This document shows positions 16,060-23,313 of a DNA stretch of 32,140 nt, in pieces. The DNA is from Desulfobacterales bacterium (GTDB lineage: Bacteria > Desulfobacterota > Desulfobacteria > Desulfobacterales > C00003060): NCBI GenBank assembly GCA_023129535.1, contig JAGMBW010000020.1, forward strand, positions 1 through 32,140. The letters run 5' to 3'. Under the pieces are notes generated by a model that was not told where the DNA came from, made no database searches, and worked only from the letters and a program-made list of their open reading frames with translations. The position numbers were made by a program, and so were the translations under genes. The first letter of the stretch is position 1, and each line of letters starts with the position of its first letter.

Positions 16060-17727
16060 ATGGAAGAACCATTAAAACAAGCAGACGTAATGAAAGGAAC
16101 CAGAAAAGAAGAGGTATTAGACATCGATCACAGCCCTTCTTTGTTTAAAAGGGGTTGGATGAAGACCCCTGTTGACATCAGGCCGTCTATGCATTGCTTT
16201 GCCGGCGAGCCAGCACGCCTCAAGGTGGTTGACTTTCCGAACCCAAGGGTATGGTCAGCAATGGATGAGGACTGGAAGCTGCCCACGAACTGGAAAGAGA
16301 TCGTCATGGATGCATTTAAGGTTCGGCTCGACAGGTTCCGCACCTTTAAGCTCTTTATGGATATCTGCGTAAGATGCGGCGCGTGCGCTGACAAATGCCA
16401 GTTTTTCATCGGCTCTGCAGATCCGAAAAATATGCCTGTTCTGAGGGCAGAGCTTTTTCGATCGGTATATCGGAAGAATTTCACAACAGCGGGAAAGCTT
16501 TTGGGGCCCATCGCCGGGGCAAGAGACCTCACAATAGATGTGCTCAAAGAATGGTGGTATTATTTGTACCAGTGCAGTGAATGCAGGCGCTGTTCGGTTT
16601 TCTGCCCTTATGGGATTGATATGGCTGAGATTACCATCATCGGCAGGGAACTGACCAATCTGATAGGTCTGAACATCGACTGGATCGCAGCCCCTGTGGC
16701 GTTTTGTTACAAGACGGGCAACCACCTCGGCATTCAGCCTCATGCATACAAGAGTATGCTGGAGTTCTTCCAGGATGAGATAGAAATCGTAACCGGGGTG
16801 CGGGTGGAACCGAGTTACAATAGAAAAGGGGCTGAGATCCTCTTTATTACGCCTTCTGGCGATGTCTTTGCCGATCCTGGAACCTGGACGTGCATGGGTT
16901 ATATGATACTTTTCCATTATTTGGAAAGCCTCGGACTTGACATCACCTGGAGCACGTACGCCTCTGAGGGCGGAAATTTTGGTTTGTTTACGTCCCATGA
17001 GATGATGAAGAGGCTGAACTCAAAGATGTATGCCGAGGCCAAACGATTAGGGGTGAAGTGGATCCTTGGCGGGGAATGCGGCCACATGTGGCGGGTGGTC
17101 AATCAGTATATGGGCACCATGAACCTCGATCTTGCAGAGGGAAGTAACCTGGAGGAACCTGTTTCTCCGATTACGGGCACGAAATTCGAGAACACAAAAT
17201 CGACGAAGATGGTTCATATCTGCGAATTTACTGCAGACCTTATCAAGCATAATAAACTGAAATTAGATCCGAGTAGAAATGATAACCTGAAAGTAACCTT
17301 CCATGACTCGTGTAATCCTGCCAGGGCCATGGGGCTCTTAGAGGAGCCGCGGTATGTCATCAAGAATGTGTGCAATAATTTTTATGAGATGCCGCCCACG
17401 ACCATCAGGGAGCAGACCTTCTGCTGTGGAGGTGGGTCCGGGTTGAATGCAGGCGAAGATGTCGAACTCAGGATGAGAGGGGGTCTTCCCAGGGCCAATG
17501 CCGTGAAGTTCGTTCACGAGAAATACGGGGTCAACATGCTTTCGTGTATTTGCGCCATTGACAGGGCCGTGTTCCCAGATCTCATGAGATACTGGGTGCC
17601 CGGGGTTGAGGTTACCGGCGTTCATGAGATGGTTGCAAATGCCATGGTGTTAGAGGGAGAAAAGGAGAAGACAGTAAATTTGCGCAATGAACCCCTTGCA
17701 GGAACGGAGGAGAGTGAAGATGTATGA
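16060..17727 (+). CDS. dsrK: DsrK, HdrD-like catalytic iron-sulfur subunit
   Basis: This 555-residue cytoplasmic subunit resembles HdrD of heterodisulfide reductase. Two ferredoxin motifs are present: C103-x2-C106-x2-C109-x3-C113 and C172-x2-C175-x2-C178-x3-C182. The C-terminal half has CCG-type motifs (GGECGHMW, HDSCNPAR, CCGGGSGLN, CICAID) that would hold the noncubane cluster of the active site. Its accepted substrate is the DsrC trisulfide made by DsrAB, or oxidised DsrC. The longer frame begins with GTG at 16054, but AAAGGAG (16048-16054) places the ribosome on the ATG at 16060. The stop overlaps the start of dsrJ by 8 bp. Confidence 0.97.
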   Translation: MEEPLKQADVMKGTRKEEVLDIDHSPSLFKRGWMKTPVDIRPSMHCFAGEPARLKVVDFPNPRVWSAMDEDWKLPTNWKEIVMDAFKVRLDRFRTFKLFMDICVRCGACADKCQFFIGSADPKNMPVLRAELFRSVYRKNFTTAGKLLGPIAGARDLTIDVLKEWWYYLYQCSECRRCSVFCPYGIDMAEITIIGRELTNLIGLNIDWIAAPVAFCYKTGNHLGIQPHAYKSMLEFFQDEIEIVTGVRVEPSYNRKGAEILFITPSGDVFADPGTWTCMGYMILFHYLESLGLDITWSTYASEGGNFGLFTSHEMMKRLNSKMYAEAKRLGVKWILGGECGHMWRVVNQYMGTMNLDLAEGSNLEEPVSPITGTKFENTKSTKMVHICEFTADLIKHNKLKLDPSRNDNLKVTFHDSCNPARAMGLLEEPRYVIKNVCNNFYEMPPTTIREQTFCCGGGSGLNAGEDVELRMRGGLPRANAVKFVHEKYGVNMLSCICAIDRAVFPDLMRYWVPGVEVTGVHEMVANAMVLEGEKEKTVNLRNEPLAGTEESEDV

Positions 17728-18115
17728 CGGAGGTAAAATCATTGCCGGCATTATCATAGGTCTCGCTTTGTTGACATTCCCGATTTGGTATACGAGCGGA
17801 AGGGCTGCTCCAAAACCAGAAGTGAAGCTCCCTGTCAAGGAGAAGGAGTGCGTGCAGCCGGGACCGTACATGAAGAAAAAGCACATGCAGGTGCTGGACC
17901 TGTGGAGAGATTCGGTCGTCCGCGTACAGCAGAGGTCTTATGTTGCTTTCAATGGCAAAGAGTACGATATGAGCCTTCAAAACACGTGCATGAGTGCGGA
18001 CTGTCATGCGAAAAAGAGCGAGTTTTGCGACCGGTGTCACAATTATACGGGTGTCGTACCGTACTGTTGGGATTGCCATATTCCACCTAAGGAGAAGCCA
18101 GAGGAGAAGCACTGA
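17720..18115 (+). CDS. dsrJ: DsrJ, periplasmic trihaem cytochrome c
   Basis: This 131-residue protein has an N-terminal membrane anchor (about 7-25) and three haem c sites: C90-x4-C95-H96, C103-x2-C106-H107 and C116-x2-C119-H120. Cys44 is the only cysteine outside the haem motifs and lies where the distal Cys ligand of the unusual His/Cys haem is found in this family. Length is typical. The ATG at 17720 is chosen because GGAGG lies 9 bases upstream and the anchor starts at once; the frame open from 17687 is overlap with dsrK. The stop and the dsrO start share a base (TGATG). Confidence 0.95.
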   Translation: MYDGGKIIAGIIIGLALLTFPIWYTSGRAAPKPEVKLPVKEKECVQPGPYMKKKHMQVLDLWRDSVVRVQQRSYVAFNGKEYDMSLQNTCMSADCHAKKSEFCDRCHNYTGVVPYCWDCHIPPKEKPEEKH

Positions 18116-19005
18116 TGGGCGTCAACAGAAGAAAGTTCTTAAAGATCGCTGGAGTTTCCACGTTGGGCGTGGCGGCCAAGCCTGCCGCAGATGCCCTTGC
18201 AATCGAGTGGCTGGACAAAAAGTTAGGGGGGTTCACCGTCCCCGAAACACTCTACCATTTGTTTCACAAGCCGGAGGGGTTTACGCCTGGAGAGGCCCTG
18301 ATAGCCAAACGATGGGCCATGGTCGTGAATATGAAGCAGATGGATGAGGAGATAGCACAGGCATGCATAGATGCGTGCCACCGGGTTCACAATGTGCCTG
18401 AGATTGACAATCCAAAGCACGAGATTAAGTGGATGTGGCATGACGACTATGAGCACGTCTTCCCGGGCCAGCAACATGAACACATAGACGAGAATTCGAA
18501 AAAGCTACCCTTTCTCGTCATGTGCAACCACTGCTACAACCCTCCTTGCTGTAGGGTGTGTCCCACGAAGGCAACATTTAAGAGAAAGTCAGATGGTATT
18601 GTAATGATGGACATGCACCGGTGTATTGGGTGCCGGTTTTGTATGGCAGCGTGTCCTTTTGGAGCCAGGAGCTTCAACTGGATAATCCCCTGGCCCCGGG
18701 CAGAGGAGGGGGGCCTGGTGCGGGGCTTTGAAGGTAAAGAGCCGCCAACCCCCGAATATCCTACAAGGGTAAAGGGTGTGGTGGAAAAGTGCAATTTTTG
18801 CGCAGAACGGCTTGCCAAAGGCAAAATTCCAGCGTGCGTGGAGGCTTGCCAGGAACTCTGTAAGAAGAAGGGCAAAGAGCCGGCACTGGTATTTGGGGAT
18901 CTGGAAGACCCTGACTCAGAAGTGAGGCAAGTGTTACGTTCCAATTACACCATTCGGCGCAAACCAGAGCTTGGATCGAATCCAAACGTCTATTATATTG
19001 TGTGA
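18115..19005 (+). CDS. dsrO: DsrO, periplasmic iron-sulfur subunit with Tat signal
   Basis: This 296-residue protein has a twin-arginine signal (NRRKFLKIAG, 4-13), so it is exported folded. Ferredoxin-like Cys groups include C137-x2-C140-x4-C145 with C149, C170-x2-C173-x2-C176-x3-C180, and C226-x2-C229 with C241 and C245. A further pair, C84 and C88, is in the N-terminal part. It carries electrons between DsrJ and DsrP on the outer face of the membrane. It is translationally coupled to dsrJ, and dsrP starts 8 bp after the stop. Confidence 0.95.
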   Translation: MGVNRRKFLKIAGVSTLGVAAKPAADALAIEWLDKKLGGFTVPETLYHLFHKPEGFTPGEALIAKRWAMVVNMKQMDEEIAQACIDACHRVHNVPEIDNPKHEIKWMWHDDYEHVFPGQQHEHIDENSKKLPFLVMCNHCYNPPCCRVCPTKATFKRKSDGIVMMDMHRCIGCRFCMAACPFGARSFNWIIPWPRAEEGGLVRGFEGKEPPTPEYPTRVKGVVEKCNFCAERLAKGKIPACVEACQELCKKKGKEPALVFGDLEDPDSEVRQVLRSNYTIRRKPELGSNPNVYYIV

Positions 19006-19013
19006 GGTGGGCT

Positions 19014-20174
19014 ATGCTTGAGAAGGCATTCGTTGGAGGTCGGAAATACTGGATATTGATTGCATGTTTGCTCGGTCTCATTGGACTGGGCTTTATTATG
19101 TGGCTCTGGCAGTTTCGTGTTGGCCTGGGCATCACGGGTATGAGCAGGGACGTTTCATGGGGTTTTTATATAGGCCAGTTTACGTACCTTGTTGGTGTGG
19201 CAGCCGCAGGAGTTATGGTTGTGCTGCCATACTATCTCCATCACTATAAAGCCTTTGGCCGGATTACCATCCTGGCAGAGTTTATGGCTATTGGCGCTGT
19301 GACCATGTGTTTGTTGTTTATTTTAGTAGACCTTGGCAATCCGGTTCGGATGATTAATGTGCTGTTGCATCCGACACCCAGGTCGGTCCTTTTCTGGGAC
19401 ATGATAGTCCTGAACGGGTATCTCTTTCTTAATATTTTTATTGGGTGGAATGTGCTGATGGGAGAGCGTAAAGGCTCACCCCCTCCTAAGTGGATCAAGC
19501 CTTTCATATATCTTTCTATCCCCTGGGCGATCAGCATCCACACGGTTACAGCATATCTTTACGCGGGTCTTCCCGGGAGAGGTTTCTGGCTTACCGCAAT
19601 TATGGCTCCTCGTTTTCTCTCTTCAGCATTTTGTGCCGGGCCTGCCCTTTTGCTCCTTCTTTGTCTTATCGTAAGAAAGACGACGAAATTCGACCCCGGC
19701 AAGGAGCAGATTCGAACGCTCGGCAGCATTATCACTTATGCCCTTATTTTGAATGTGTTTTTCTTTGTGTGCGAACTTTTTACTGTCTTCTACAGTCAAA
19801 TACCAGGCCACATGCATCATTTCCATTACCTCTTCTTCGGCCATGAAGGGCACGCAAATCAACTTGTCCCTCTGATGTGGCTCGCTTTTGCATGTATGAC
19901 GGCAGCTATTATCCTCCTGGTTCCCCCTGTCACACGCAAGAATGAGGGTATTTTGACAGTGGCTTGCGTGTTGGTATTAATTGGAACGTGGATAGATAAA
20001 GGATTTGGTCTGGTTGTGGGAGGGTTTGTACCGAATCCTTTAGAGCGAATAACTGAGTATTGGCCGACAACACCTGAGGTGTTAATCACCCTGGGAGTGT
20101 GGGCAACCGGGTTCCTGGTAATCAGTCTGCTTTACAAGGTGGCCACCTCAGTGAAGGTGGAGGTAGGAGCATGA
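19014..20174 (+). CDS. dsrP: DsrP, NrfD-family membrane subunit
   Basis: This 386-residue integral membrane protein has about ten hydrophobic spans and NrfD features, including DLGNPVRM near the end of the third helix and HPTPRSVLFWD after it. It would exchange electrons between menaquinone and DsrO, perhaps with ion movement as in related NrfD subunits. An in-frame GTG at 19002 overlaps the dsrO end, but GAGGTGGG sits before the ATG at 19014, so that start is preferred. It is the last gene of the operon and is followed 36 bp later by a strong terminator. Confidence 0.95.
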   Translation: MLEKAFVGGRKYWILIACLLGLIGLGFIMWLWQFRVGLGITGMSRDVSWGFYIGQFTYLVGVAAAGVMVVLPYYLHHYKAFGRITILAEFMAIGAVTMCLLFILVDLGNPVRMINVLLHPTPRSVLFWDMIVLNGYLFLNIFIGWNVLMGERKGSPPPKWIKPFIYLSIPWAISIHTVTAYLYAGLPGRGFWLTAIMAPRFLSSAFCAGPALLLLLCLIVRKTTKFDPGKEQIRTLGSIITYALILNVFFFVCELFTVFYSQIPGHMHHFHYLFFGHEGHANQLVPLMWLAFACMTAAIILLVPPVTRKNEGILTVACVLVLIGTWIDKGFGLVVGGFVPNPLERITEYWPTTPEVLITLGVWATGFLVISLLYKVATSVKVEVGA

Positions 20175-20210
20175 TGGCTTAAGCTTAGAGACCGCCTGCA
20201 AACCGTTTGG

Positions 20211-20257
20211 AAAATAAAAAAGGGTTCGTTGCATGTCTGACGAACCCTTTTTATTTT
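20211..20257 (+). terminator. Terminator of the dsr operon (probably bidirectional)
   Basis: AAAAAGGGTTCGT (20217-20229) and ACGAACCCTTTTT (20240-20252) form a 13-bp perfect stem around a 10-base loop. It is flanked by A-rich sequence on the left and TTATTTT on the right, so a U-rich tail exists on both strands. It is 36 bp after dsrP and could also stop transcripts from the facing qrc strand. Confidence 0.9.
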
Positions 20258-20289
20258 GGCTTTGTACTTCCTTGACACTGGCCGTTGCT

Positions 20290-20441
20290 GTCATTGCGAG
20301 GAGCGAAGCGACGTGGCAATCCGACCCAAAGGGTCGTCACGAACGAAGTGAAGTGATCTCCTTATTGGTGGGGATTGCTTCACCCGCATGCTGCGGGTTC
20401 GCAACGGCTTCGCCGGATTGCTTCGCTCTGCTCGCAATGAC
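20290..20441. repeat. GTCATTGCGAG-type palindromic element
   Basis: GTCATTGCGAG (20290-20300) and CTCGCAATGAC (20431-20441) are perfect ends of a 152-bp element. Inside are GCGAAGCGACGTGGCAATCC on the left and GGATTGCTTCGC on the right, plus the small palindrome GACCCAAAGGGTC. I recall sequences of this wording as multi-copy intergenic repeats in many proteobacterial and other genomes. No open frame of its own is credible. Confidence 0.75.
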
Positions 20442-20534
20442 TGAACCGGGACTTATTGAGAACTTACTTTCTAAGGTGTGTGATGTCCAGATCAGGATGG
20501 GTATTTGATGAAAGGGATGGGCAGATAGATATCT

Positions 20535-20720
20535 TTAGTGATAACCTGGCGCTGACCTTCCGGCAACCTTGTAAGCGGTAGAGGCTGCTATAACAATGTT
20601 CAATACTTCCCATATAGCGACAGCTATCCAGCTTTCCAACACATGAAAGACGAGACCTCCACCAACGATTGCAGGCACACCAAAAATGATTATGATTCCC
20701 ATCATTCTAAAAATATCCAT
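20535..20720 (-). CDS. Small membrane protein, last gene of the qrc strand
   Basis: This 61-residue protein has two hydrophobic spans (about 6-26 and 32-49) and a short basic tail. AGGGGAA lies 7 bases before the ATG at 20720; the frame open to 20726 would start with TTG and is less likely. I do not recognise a family. It follows the 52-residue gene of the same strand after 186 bp of short tandem repeats. It could be a small accessory subunit of the Qrc complex or an unrelated membrane peptide. Coding is supported by the ribosome site and the regular membrane pattern. Confidence 0.6.
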   Translation of the reverse strand: MDIFRMMGIIIIFGVPAIVGGGLVFHVLESWIAVAIWEVLNIVIAASTAYKVAGRSAPGYH

Positions 20721-20734
20721 ATTCAAATTCCCCT

Positions 20735-20906
20735 GTTGTGTTTGTTGTGTCTGTCGGGTCTGTTGTGTTTGTTGTGTCTGTTGCGTTCATATTAACCGAA
20801 CGAACTCCATAGACCCAATAAACCCAACAAACCCTACAAACTCAATAGACCCAATAAACTCAATGAACCCAATAAACTCAATAAACCCAATAAACTCAAC
20901 GAACCG
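20735..20906. repeat. Inverted arrays of 9-bp tandem units
   Basis: The left arm (20735-20788) is six units like GTTGTGTTT/GTTGTGTCT. The right arm (about 20798-20906) is some eleven units like AATAAACCC/AATAAACTC. The arms are partly complementary, so a long imperfect hairpin can form between the two small genes. Because the unit is 9 bp, reading frames stay open through it on both strands; the Cys-rich frame at 20686-20910 is such a by-product. Confidence 0.85.
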
Positions 20907-21065
20907 TTAATGCTCGTGTTGACCCTTCTTGCACAACCAGTCAAAAAATGCTCGAATGCCGCAATAGTGCAACGCTATGACCAGGAGTCCCATAACGGCA
21001 TAAAGGGTGCCCATAAATACAAAGTGGCTTGCATCGCTGACCCAGTCAAAAATAAATGGAAACAT
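20907..21065 (-). CDS. 52-residue membrane protein directly after qrcD
   Basis: This short gene (52 residues, MFPFIFDWVSDASHF... to ...KKGQHEH) has AGGAAGGA 9 or so bases before its ATG and begins 24 bp after the qrcD stop. It has one clear membrane helix (about 16-34) followed by an amphipathic segment and a His-rich end. It is not in the usual ORF length range and is easily missed. Its place in the qrc operon suggests a small subunit or assembly factor of Qrc. I do not recognise the family. Confidence 0.7.
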   Translation of the reverse strand: MFPFIFDWVSDASHFVFMGTLYAVMGLLVIALHYCGIRAFFDWLCKKGQHEH

Positions 21066-21089
21066 GGCAAAAGTTCCTTCCTACCTAAC

Positions 21090-22322
21090 TTAAAGTGGAT
21101 TTAGCTCTTTCTCTTGTGGAAAGATTGGCAAATACCGGTACGAAATCGATATCACAATGGCACTCAGCCAGACCCACATCAGTGTGCTCGCCCACTCCGC
21201 CCAGTTTGGATGATAGCTGAAGAATTTGTCAAATGACATGACCGGCACTGCCAACGTCTGTACACTCATAATCCATCGATTCATAAAGATTCCTGCGCAA
21301 TTCAAAAGGCATGCAAGGATTAACAGAGGTTGATTCTGCCGCGCTCTGGTAGACAGAAGGATAATGCATGGGATAATGCCTAAGATTCCAACCTCTGTTA
21401 TTAACACCCACCAGCCATACGGCTGATTGGCGTAGAAACTGCCGGCAGGAGCTCCCACGCTTGGGGCAAGGCTGACTCCCCAAGAGATCGTGTCTATTAT
21501 CTTCAAGACCAGATAACCACCTAAGAGCCAGCCTGAAATCTTGGCAAGAATGTCAATGACATTTCTTTTGACCAACTGCTTTTTCGCAAATGTTTCCGTG
21601 ATCCGTGTAATGAGGATAGTAAAGCAGGGACCACAGGCCATGGCGGAAAGAATAAATAGGAAAAAAGTCCAGGGCCAGACCAGAAAGCCTTCCCGATAAG
21701 CAAAAGGCCTGCCATAAAGCACGCTGGGCACACCGCCCAGGGAACCCTGATGAAAGAAGGAAAGAAAGACACCGATTGCCGCAATAGCGGGCATCGCTTC
21801 ATGAAGATGATGTGCAAAGGAACGGGGGAATCCAAACTTGTTGATCTCTCGATTTTCCAGAACCAGAGGAAGGTACTCAATCAACAGGACAGTAAAATAG
21901 CACGAGATACAGAAGGCCACCTCTGTCAGCATGGAATGGACATTCGCATGCCAGAAAATATGCCAACCTCTCAATGGTTGACCGATATCTACAGCAAGGA
22001 TGCCCAGGGCCGCGGCATAGCACATTACGCCGATAACCGTAGCAAAATTGACGATATTTTTAAGCTCATCTATTTTAATAATATACCTTAGAAAGGCCGT
22101 AAAAAAGGCACCTCCACCAAGGGCAATAATACCCAGATCTGCGGCAATCCACAGACCGAACGGATAATTGTTGTTAAGATATGTCTGGTTCAAGGCAAGG
22201 CCCCAGCACACAAGATAGGCGATAACCCCTATCAAAAAAGGGATCTGCAAGATGCCGATCCACACAAGAAAAAGTCCAAAGGGACACCGTTTAACACCCT
22301 TTGGTATTAGTGCAGAATCCAT
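21090..22322 (-). CDS. qrcD: QrcD, NrfD-family menaquinone-reactive membrane subunit
   Basis: This 410-residue protein has about ten membrane spans and NrfD features (DIGQPLRGWHIFWHAN, residues about 112-127, matches the DLGxPxR motif region). In Qrc it is the menaquinone reductase subunit that takes electrons from QrcC. AAAAGGAG lies 7 bases before the ATG. The gene follows qrcC after 37 bp. It resembles DsrP in the facing operon by family, but they are not close copies. Confidence 0.92.
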   Translation of the reverse strand: MDSALIPKGVKRCPFGLFLVWIGILQIPFLIGVIAYLVCWGLALNQTYLNNNYPFGLWIAADLGIIALGGGAFFTAFLRYIIKIDELKNIVNFATVIGVMCYAAALGILAVDIGQPLRGWHIFWHANVHSMLTEVAFCISCYFTVLLIEYLPLVLENREINKFGFPRSFAHHLHEAMPAIAAIGVFLSFFHQGSLGGVPSVLYGRPFAYREGFLVWPWTFFLFILSAMACGPCFTILITRITETFAKKQLVKRNVIDILAKISGWLLGGYLVLKIIDTISWGVSLAPSVGAPAGSFYANQPYGWWVLITEVGILGIIPCIILLSTRARQNQPLLILACLLNCAGIFMNRWIMSVQTLAVPVMSFDKFFSYHPNWAEWASTLMWVWLSAIVISISYRYLPIFPQEKELNPL

Positions 22323-22359
22323 GTCAAGTCTCCTTTTGAAACCAGTGATGGGTTAACGG

Positions 22360-23175
22360 TCAGGCGTGGGTTACAGGCTTTCCTTCCTCGCCCAAATACA
22401 CGTCGGCTGCCTTCTGGACCCAGTCCTTTGTTGAAACATAGTATACCTTGGGATTGGTACCGAGTTTTTCCAGGAGCCGGAAGGCAATCTTTTTCTTTTT
22501 ACCTTCCTCAACTAACTTATGAACCTTGTGCTCCGGGTTTTTCAAATCCCCAAACGTAATCGCCCCTGCAGGGCAGGCCTGGGTGCAAGCTGTTTGATAT
22601 TCATCCTCGCGAATCTCGCGTCGTCCTTCTGAGTAGGTCTTGTTCCTGGCCCGCTGAAGCCGATGGTGGCAAAAGGTGCATTTTTCTACCACACCCCGCA
22701 TTCGAGGTGACACATCAGGGCTCAGGTACTTTTCCATCCCTTTTGGCCAGCTTGGATCCCACCAGTTAAACACACGCGCATGGTAAGGACAGGCAGCCAT
22801 GCAATACCGGCATCCAAAACAGCGGGTGTAAATCTGACTTACAATACCGGTCTCATGATCATAATCAGTAGCGCATGCAGGGCATACCGATACACACGGT
22901 GTATGATGGTGATGGCCGTGGCCCTCGCAGTGCATACACGGCCTGGGAATATAACAGACATCAGTGTCTGGAAAGGAACGACCGTTGGTGATCTTGTAAA
23001 CCCGCATCCAGAAGTTACTGACCAGTTTGTTTGTTTCGTCTTTCCTGAAGGATATGTTGTTCTCAGCCATGCACGCCACCATGCAAGCGCCACAGCCTGT
23101 GCATTTGTCCAGATCAATCACCATACCGTACTTGTAAGTCTTCTTACCTGGTCTGTGTCCGTGTTCCTCTTTCAT
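22360..23175 (-). CDS. qrcC: QrcC, periplasmic iron-sulfur subunit
   Basis: This 271-residue protein has four ferredoxin-like Cys groups: C25-x2-C28-x2-C31-x3-C35, C80-x2-C83-x10-C94-x3-C98, C119-x2-C122-x2-C125-x3-C129 and the C-terminal group with KCTFCHHRLQ and ACTQACPAG. No signal peptide is seen, which fits co-export with the Tat-borne QrcB. The second group has an unusual His-rich stretch (HGHHHH, 86-91) between its second and third Cys. In DsrO the same spacing is only 4. AAGGGG lies before the ATG. It passes electrons from QrcA/QrcB to QrcD. Confidence 0.92.
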   Translation of the reverse strand: MKEEHGHRPGKKTYKYGMVIDLDKCTGCGACMVACMAENNISFRKDETNKLVSNFWMRVYKITNGRSFPDTDVCYIPRPCMHCEGHGHHHHTPCVSVCPACATDYDHETGIVSQIYTRCFGCRYCMAACPYHARVFNWWDPSWPKGMEKYLSPDVSPRMRGVVEKCTFCHHRLQRARNKTYSEGRREIREDEYQTACTQACPAGAITFGDLKNPEHKVHKLVEEGKKKKIAFRLLEKLGTNPKVYYVSTKDWVQKAADVYLGEEGKPVTHA

Positions 23176-23195
23176 GGTTACCCCTTGTTGAATAA

Positions 23196-23308
23196 CGTTA
23201 GGGAGTAATGGAGTGTTGGAGTACCGGAGTACGACGTACTAAAACTGCCTCTAACCCATTACTCCACCACTCCATTGCTCCAATACTCCAATTGGGGCGA
23301 AGCCCCAA
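23196..23308. repeat. Inverted arrays of 8-bp tandem units between qrcB and qrcC
   Basis: The left arm (about 23207-23233) is four units of GGAGTxxx (GGAGTAAT, GGAGTGTT, GGAGTACC, GGAGTACG). The right arm (about 23260-23291) is four units of ACTCCAxx. They are complementary and can form a hairpin. A separate tight hairpin, TTGGGGC-GAA-GCCCCAA (23292-23308), stands 5 bases after the qrcB stop on the coding strand. These lie inside an operon gap and may shape transcript stability or processing. Confidence 0.8.
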
Positions 23309-23313
23309 CGTTC

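Larger units (their letters stand above)
20175..20534. other. Gap between the convergent dsr and qrc operons
   Basis: The gap is 360 bp. It holds the dsr terminator (20211-20257), a GTCATTGCGAG-type palindromic element (20290-20441) and about 90 bp without visible features before the last small gene of the qrc strand. The open frame at 20233-20508 runs through the palindrome and is not protein-like. Confidence 0.7.

Noticed and set aside
20233-20508. 91-residue open frame after the dsr operon
   Set aside because: It runs from the terminator hairpin through the GTCATTGCGAG-type element and has no family features.
20686-20910. Cys-rich and Asn/Pro-rich 74-residue open frame
   Set aside because: It is a translation of the 9-bp tandem arrays, which stay open because the unit is a multiple of 3; there is no ribosome site or sensible fold.
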